Positions 15,523 through 19,253 of a DNA stretch of 19,253 bases are shown piece by piece. The stretch spans positions 1-19,253 of the forward strand of contig CAZECE010000109.1 of the NCBI GenBank assembly GCA_964510525.1, given 5' to 3'. The stretch is from CAZECE01 sp964510525 (GTDB lineage Bacteria > Pseudomonadota > Gammaproteobacteria > Pseudomonadales > JANQJO01). The translations under genes were made by a program, and so were the position numbers. The notes beneath the pieces were generated by a model. It saw only the letters and a list, made by a program, of their open reading frames with translations, was not told the DNA's origin and searched no databases. Each line of letters starts with the position of its first letter. The stretch's first letter is position 1.

Positions 15523-15673
15523 AAGCGTTGATTTAAGAAAACGAATGAGTGATTTTAAATTTATTATTTAATTAGGAATTGAGATTTATTCATCTGAATA
15601 ACAAAACGCATAAAGCATACATTTTGCACAACAAAGATCCAAGCAGTTTCTAAAACTGTTTACTGGATAAAAT

Positions 15674-15711
15674 AAAAAAGCCCCACAATGAAAATTCAAA
15701 GTAGGGCTTTT
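15674..15711 (-). terminator. Rho-independent terminator of the 15.8-16.2 kb gene
   Basis: On the - strand AAAAGCCC (15704-15711) pairs with GGGCTTTT (15676-15683) across a 20-base loop and runs on into a T-rich TTTTTTATTTT tract. It lies 44 bp past the stop codon of the - strand secreted protein gene and separates it from the next - strand gene. Confidence 0.75.
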
Positions 15712-15754
15712 CAATTAATTGGGGATCAATACATCATACTTCACTGAAGAGGTG

Positions 15755-16210
15755 TCAATCTCTACATCTTACCGACCATCTACCTGAAAGGAAGCTAGGT
15801 AAATTAGCCCCACTGGGGATACTAGAATCAAAATCTGTTAGCTTGAGTGTTCCACTCTCAGCAGCATCGCGGAATATTTCAAGCGTATAATTATGAGCAG
15901 GCGTTGACCACCACCAGTTTCCATACTGTTGTACTCTTTCATTGTAAATATTCTTGTAATCTTCTAAGTGCGAATACAAAAAACTTTTATAAGTTTTTTT
16001 ATTCTCATTAACTCCTGGTGTGATCATAATGTCCAACACGGGATATTTTATCCTGGAGTAAGATTTTTTCCCTTTAAGGGTGCAAGTAATATCATTCGCA
16101 GTAGCGTTGGTCGCATTAAATATTAAGCCTAATACACAAACACGAAGAAGGAATTTTAAGGCTGACATTTGAGTGCAAACATGGGGAGTTTTAAATTTTA
16201 ATCTAAGCAT
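15755..16210 (-). CDS. Small hypothetical secreted protein
   Basis: About 151 residues, unrecognised. A hydrophobic stretch LKFLLRVCVLGLIF followed by NATNATA|ND looks like a Sec signal peptide with cleavage after the last Ala. The mature protein (about 110 residues) is rich in Tyr, Trp and Ser (QQYGNWWWSTPAHNYTLEIF) and has two Cys, one near each end (ITCTL and VRCRD), which could form one disulfide. Start is uncertain: ATG at 16208-16210 has AGG 9 bases upstream; ATG at 16217-16219 directly follows the AGG; ATG at 16166-16168 would give the most typical signal peptide but no ribosome-binding site. It has its own downstream terminator and appears monocistronic. Confidence 0.6.
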   Translation of the reverse strand: MLRLKFKTPHVCTQMSALKFLLRVCVLGLIFNATNATANDITCTLKGKKSYSRIKYPVLDIMITPGVNENKKTYKSFLYSHLEDYKNIYNERVQQYGNWWWSTPAHNYTLEIFRDAAESGTLKLTDFDSSIPSGANLPSFLSGRWSVRCRD

Positions 16211-16219
16211 ATAGATCAT

Positions 16220-16487
16220 CCTATCTTGATAGTTGTATGGTTAAGTTTAGAAAATTAGGCTGATGTAAACTGTCCATAAAAGCCTTGAAACTATCTAAAC
16301 TGGTTAGTTTTGTACTCTCTCACAGAATGGTCATATGCTCTTTGCTCGTACATCTGCGAAAAAACACTGCCTATTCAACTTAAAATCGGTTAAATTTTAG
16401 CTGTTTGAAATGTTATTAAAAGGGGGGGTTTGTGTTTTATAAGTGGTTGTTTGTAATGCTGTGTAAAGCTGCTGAAGAGTCTCTAAC
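16220..16487. other. 268-bp AT-rich spacer with a G7 tract
   Basis: It contains the upstream region of the small secreted protein gene and the downstream region of the 5'-nucleotidase gene. A run of seven G (16422-16428) preceded by four A stands out. No terminator stem, promoter or RNA gene could be supported. Confidence 0.4.
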
Positions 16488-17447
16488 CTAAGACTGATTG
16501 GTGATACCGTGGGGCACGTGGGCTGTTGGGACGTGGTCGCTGGCTTTTAGGCAATGACCTTTTTGATCATCAAAGAAAATATCCGCCCCAAATGCCTTTA
16601 AAAACTCAGTTTTTTCAAGACCACCTAAAAATAGGCTCTCATCAATTCGAATATTCCAACTGCGTAACGTTCTCACCACCCGTTCATGCGCTGGCGCCGA
16701 GCGGGCGGTGACTAATGCGGTTCGAATTGGGCTGTTGGACTCTGGGAACTCGCCTTGAATGTTGTTTAAGGCACTCAATACCGCTTTAAACGGTCCGCCG
16801 GGTAGCGGTTCGTGCGCTTTTTGTTTTTCTAATTCCGTAAAGCCCTTCAATCCATACGCTTGATACGCACGCTCAGATTCATCCGAAAATAAAACAGCAT
16901 CGCCATCGAACGCGATGCGAACCTGTTGATCCGATGATGCAAGCGGGCCGTGCGGCAATATGGTCGCAGCAGCCAAACCAACCTCCAAAGCACGCTCCAC
17001 ATCTTCTGGATTAATCGATAAAAACAAATGCGCACCAAAGGCGGAAATGTATTTGTAAGGATTAACACCGTTGGTAAAAGCCGCTCGGCTGATGGGTAAT
17101 TGATAGTGCTCTATCGAGTTAAACACCCTCAAGCCAGTATCCGAACTGTTGCGGGATAATAACACCACCTCAACACCCGCACGCCCATCCAGCAGCTCAT
17201 TAATGTGCAACAATTTTCGCACCAAAGGCAGTGCGCCGCCTTCTTCCAATACCGCATCTTCATGCTCAATTTGATACTGGCGATACGCCTCTAGACCCTG
17301 AGTTTCAAAAATATGATGGCTTTCATCCAAATCAAATAAAGCTCGCGAAGAAATGGCGATGACCAATTTGCCATTAAATTCCGGATGCATCATTGGATTC
17401 CCTTGAGTATTAAACGCCAGCCTTGTCGGCTCCAGTACTTCATTCAT
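16488..17447 (-). CDS. Cytosolic 5'-nucleotidase, NT5C1-type (PF06189)
   Basis: A 319-residue protein resembling the family of vertebrate cytosolic 5'-nucleotidase IA/IB, which hydrolyses AMP and other nucleoside monophosphates. Recognisable parts are VIAISSRALFDLDE near the N-terminus, VVLLSRNSSDTGLRVFNSI, AAFTNGVNPYKYI, FLSINPEDV, the HAD-type nucleophile motif AFDGDAVLFSDESE (Asp181, Asp183), VTARSAPAHERVVRTLR and the late acidic ADIFFDDQKGH. Cytoplasmic: no signal peptide. The family occurs widely in bacteria. The ATG at 17445-17447 follows a purine stretch (AAGAAGG) that is rather far away. It stands alone, divergent from the coiled-coil gene to its right. Confidence 0.87.
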   Translation of the reverse strand: MNEVLEPTRLAFNTQGNPMMHPEFNGKLVIAISSRALFDLDESHHIFETQGLEAYRQYQIEHEDAVLEEGGALPLVRKLLHINELLDGRAGVEVVLLSRNSSDTGLRVFNSIEHYQLPISRAAFTNGVNPYKYISAFGAHLFLSINPEDVERALEVGLAAATILPHGPLASSDQQVRIAFDGDAVLFSDESERAYQAYGLKGFTELEKQKAHEPLPGGPFKAVLSALNNIQGEFPESNSPIRTALVTARSAPAHERVVRTLRSWNIRIDESLFLGGLEKTEFLKAFGADIFFDDQKGHCLKASDHVPTAHVPHGITNQS

Positions 17448-17625
17448 ATTAAATAATAGCGCCTTCTTCTGTTTAATGTTTGTACTCTAAGACTTGTGCT
17501 CAACGGTGTGAGGCACAGGGTATCAAACACTGATGGGCCAATTAAAATTACTTCGAACTTTCACCTAAAAGCGCATACAAACGACTCACTATTGTTCGCC
17601 CGATAATGTAAAATCACGGTCATGC

Positions 17626-17654
17626 TTGTTGAGAATCACCATAATTCTAATAAT
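17626..17654 (+). promoter_or_regulatory. Candidate sigma-70 promoter before the coiled-coil gene
   Basis: TTGTTG (17626-17631) and AATAAT (17649-17654) are separated by 17 bp. The -35 matches in its first three bases and the -10 in five of six. The predicted leader to the ATG at 17673 would be only about a dozen bases and has no Shine-Dalgarno. Confidence 0.3.
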
Positions 17655-17672
17655 CAAAAGACCTAACACCTT

Positions 17673-18158
17673 ATGTTCACAAATACTGTACATGCAACTT
17701 CCCGCTTAAATACTGAATACGCCAGAGATTTGAAGCACCAGGCCAGCCCCCTCCAACCTCATAGTGCCGAGTCAAAATTTCACAATACACATTTGTCTAT
17801 GAGGACCGCTGTGGACAATACTGTTCAATTAGCATCTTCTGATGACTCGATCTCATCCGAACAAAGCGATTCAACACCTAAGCAGTCAAATGTAACCGCT
17901 TCAAGAAAAGATGCCTCAAGCAACGACCACACTGCTGAAAAGGTTATTGAATCGAACAACAAAACACGAACTCAAATACTGGAAACCTTAATTCAAAGTA
18001 ATCAAAAAAAACTATTAGAACTGGAATCTGAAGTTAAAGAAATTCAAAACGACATGTCGGCCATAAGCAACCTGCGTGAAGGGAAAGTACCTTTACTCAA
18101 ATTTGAAAAAGAAGCTTTGATTTCCAGAGTGGTTCAGCTGAAAAAAATCCATCCCTAA
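17673..18158 (+). CDS. Hypothetical protein, disordered N-terminus and C-terminal coiled coil
   Basis: A 161-residue protein that I do not recognise. Residues 1 to about 95 are polar and low in hydrophobics, with many Ser, Thr, Asn and Asp (SSDDSISSEQSDSTP), suggesting disorder. Residues about 95-155 have heptad-like Leu/Ile spacing (ILETLIQSNQKKLLELESEV), typical of a coiled coil, and end in KKIHP. No signal peptide or membrane segment. No Shine-Dalgarno precedes the ATG; Met43 is an alternative without better support. The TAA stop (18156-18158) directly abuts the left inverted repeat of the IS30 element, so this may be either a complete gene or the 5' part of one cut by the insertion. Confidence 0.5.
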   Translation: MFTNTVHATSRLNTEYARDLKHQASPLQPHSAESKFHNTHLSMRTAVDNTVQLASSDDSISSEQSDSTPKQSNVTASRKDASSNDHTAEKVIESNNKTRTQILETLIQSNQKKLLELESEVKEIQNDMSAISNLREGKVPLLKFEKEALISRVVQLKKIHP

Positions 18159-18180
18159 ATTCAAAAATGAAGTGCATAAC
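18159..18180 (+). repeat. Left inverted repeat of the IS30-family element
   Basis: It begins ATTCAA and ends TGAAGTGCATAAC, with AAA between. The ending shared with the right repeat is 13 bases long. An ATG inside it (18167) opens in frame with the transposase but is not considered the true start. Confidence 0.85.
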
Positions 18181-18250
18181 TCAAACTGAGTGGAAAAGTG
18201 GGTCAGAAGCTTATAGGCTGAACCATTTTTCTCCGGCAAGAGATTATGAT

Positions 18251-19222
18251 ATGAGCAAATATAAGCAACTGACCTATGAACAAAGATGCCAGATTGAAGT
18301 ACTAAATAAAAGCAGTTTTAGCCAAACTGAGATTGCTGAGGCTATTGGAGTATCCCAATCGTGCATCAGCCGAGAGCTGAAGCGTAACAGAGGCGAGCGA
18401 GGGTATCGCCACAAGCAAGCGCAATTAAAGGCCGAGAAAAGACGTCGTCAGATCGACAAACAGCACAAAATGACTCCTGAAATGATCGATCTCATTGAGG
18501 ATAAGATTTACAAGAAATGGAGCCCTGAACAAATCAGCGGTCGGCTAAAAGCGGAGGAAAATATCCACATCAGTCATGAATCTATCTACCAGCATATCTG
18601 GGAAGATAAGCGCTTGGGAGGCGACTTGTATTCGTTTCTACGGCGTACCGGAAGAAAATATCAGTCTCGTGGTAAGAATGGAAAGACAACCCGTGGCCAG
18701 ATTAAAAACAGAGTCAGCATTGATGAGCGCCCTGATATCGTCGATAAAAAAGAGGAAGTGGGTCATTGGGAAATTGATACCGTTATTGGCAAGAACCACA
18801 GCGGTTGCTTGGTCACGATCGTTGAAAGAGTCACCAAGTTTACAGTATCCGCGCGGCTTGATAGCAAGCACTCTGATGAGGTAACCGCTGCAGCCGTCAC
18901 CCTGTTAGCGCCTTTCAAAAAGGTTGTGAACTCGATAACCGCAGATAATGGCAAAGAGTTTGCCCAGCATGAGAAAATATCCGCTCAGCTTGAGTGTGAT
19001 GTTTATTTTGCGCACCCTTACCACTCTTGGGAGAGAGGCTTGAACGAAAATACGAATGGGTTGCTACGCCAGTATTTTCCCAAATCTACGGACTTTAAGG
19101 AGGTCTGTGATAACGAAGTTGAGTGCACGGTGGCATGCTTGAATAACCGTCCTAGGAAAAGCCTTGATTTTAAATCTCCAGCTGCTGTAATGGATCAACA
19201 TATGGCGGCATTAGCTGCTTAA
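18251..19222 (+). CDS. IS30-family transposase
   Basis: A 323-residue DDE transposase. The N-terminus MSKYKQLTYEQRCQIEVL and the helix-turn-helix (SQTEIAEAIGVSQSCISRELKRN) recognise the inverted repeats. The catalytic core holds Asp176 (HWEIDTVIG), Asp232 (ITADNGKEF) and Glu266 (ERGLNENTNGLLRQYFP), with 33 residues between the last two, as in the family's DD(33)E pattern. NNRPRKSLDFKSP near the end is also typical. The reading frame is uninterrupted, so the enzyme is probably functional. ATG at 18251 is chosen because it matches the family N-terminus and has a purine stretch (AAGAG) 8 bases upstream; an upstream in-frame ATG at 18167 lies inside the terminal repeat. Confidence 0.95.
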   Translation: MSKYKQLTYEQRCQIEVLNKSSFSQTEIAEAIGVSQSCISRELKRNRGERGYRHKQAQLKAEKRRRQIDKQHKMTPEMIDLIEDKIYKKWSPEQISGRLKAEENIHISHESIYQHIWEDKRLGGDLYSFLRRTGRKYQSRGKNGKTTRGQIKNRVSIDERPDIVDKKEEVGHWEIDTVIGKNHSGCLVTIVERVTKFTVSARLDSKHSDEVTAAAVTLLAPFKKVVNSITADNGKEFAQHEKISAQLECDVYFAHPYHSWERGLNENTNGLLRQYFPKSTDFKEVCDNEVECTVACLNNRPRKSLDFKSPAAVMDQHMAALAA

Positions 19223-19225
19223 ATT

Positions 19226-19247
19226 GTTATGCACTTCAGAGTTGAAT
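19226..19247 (-). repeat. Right inverted repeat of the IS30-family element
   Basis: Read on the - strand it begins ATTCAACTC and ends TGAAGTGCATAAC, matching the left end except for three bases. It starts 3 bases after the transposase stop codon. Only six bases of flanking DNA remain before the window ends. Confidence 0.85.
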
Positions 19248-19253
19248 CTGCGA

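Larger units (their letters stand above)
18159..19247 (+). mobile_element. Complete IS30-family insertion sequence, about 1089 bp
   Basis: Imperfect terminal inverted repeats of 22 bp (18159-18180 and 19226-19247; 19 of 22 positions match, differing only in three bases after ATTCAA) enclose one transposase gene. Size, single gene and DDE transposase fit the IS30 family. Flanking triplets are taa on the left and ctg on the right, so no target duplication is visible at these edges; the exact ends may be off by a few bases. Confidence 0.9.

Noticed and set aside
16422..16428. G7 tract as a phase-variable switch
   Set aside because: It is in a spacer, not within a reading frame or between recognisable promoter boxes, and seven bases is a modest length.
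18167..18250. 28-codon 5' extension of the IS30 transposase
   Set aside because: Its ATG is inside the terminal inverted repeat and the family N-terminus begins at 18251.
1..19253. tRNA, rRNA, riboswitch or CRISPR array
   Set aside because: No cloverleaf-like sequence, rRNA-like stretch or regularly spaced repeat-spacer pattern was seen; the tandem repeats found have no spacers.

Overview
The window reads as chromosomal DNA of a gammaproteobacterium, probably a marine lineage. The evidence is a DAHP synthase, a heme-type bacterioferritin, an mreBCD–yhdP cell-shape/envelope cluster, RraA and a UspA protein. The genus is not identified; the assignment rests on gene families and gene order only. 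Base composition looks moderate in the core and more AT-rich from about 14.3 kb onward.

Left edge (1-1999): the 3' part of a class I DAHP synthase gene is followed 14 bp later by bfr, both on +. They face a membrane-anchored alpha/beta hydrolase gene on -, and a 14-bp-stem hairpin lies in the convergent junction.

Core (2059-14276), all on -, read from the right: a universal stress protein, a COQ8-like ABC1 kinase, a multi-TM hybrid sensor kinase, rraA, a two-CBS-domain protein, mreB, mreC, mreD and a long AsmA-like yhdP. The mreC/mreD and mreD/yhdP junctions overlap (GTGA and TAATG), so these genes look translationally coupled. In Escherichia coli maf (yhdE) and rng lie between mreD and yhdP; here they are absent. 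The MreBCD scaffold of the elongasome, YhdP (inner-to-outer-membrane phospholipid transport) and an RNase E modulator therefore sit in one run with a sensor protein.

Two things stand out in the core. First, the hybrid kinase has Tyr where the phospho-accepting His belongs (SYEVRTP instead of SHExRTP) and its first receiver domain lacks the phospho-accepting Asp, while its ATP-binding domain and last receiver look intact. This resembles the Tyr substitution of Caulobacter DivL. Second, short tandem duplications occur at several gene ends (after mreB, after rraA, at the ABC1-kinase stop codon) and in frame inside yhdP. In the mreB–mreC spacer they bring repeated stop codons and Shine-Dalgarno-like bases, and the best ribosome-binding site is better placed for an ATA codon than for the TTG start of mreC.

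Right part (14277-19253): loosely packed, more AT-rich accessory DNA. It holds a DUF2442 protein, two unrecognised proteins with likely signal peptides, a cytosolic 5'-nucleotidase of the NT5C1/PF06189 type, a disordered/coiled-coil protein of unknown function, and a complete IS30-family insertion sequence (about 1.09 kb, imperfect 22-bp terminal inverted repeats) whose left end directly follows that protein's stop codon. No tRNA, rRNA or CRISPR array was seen.
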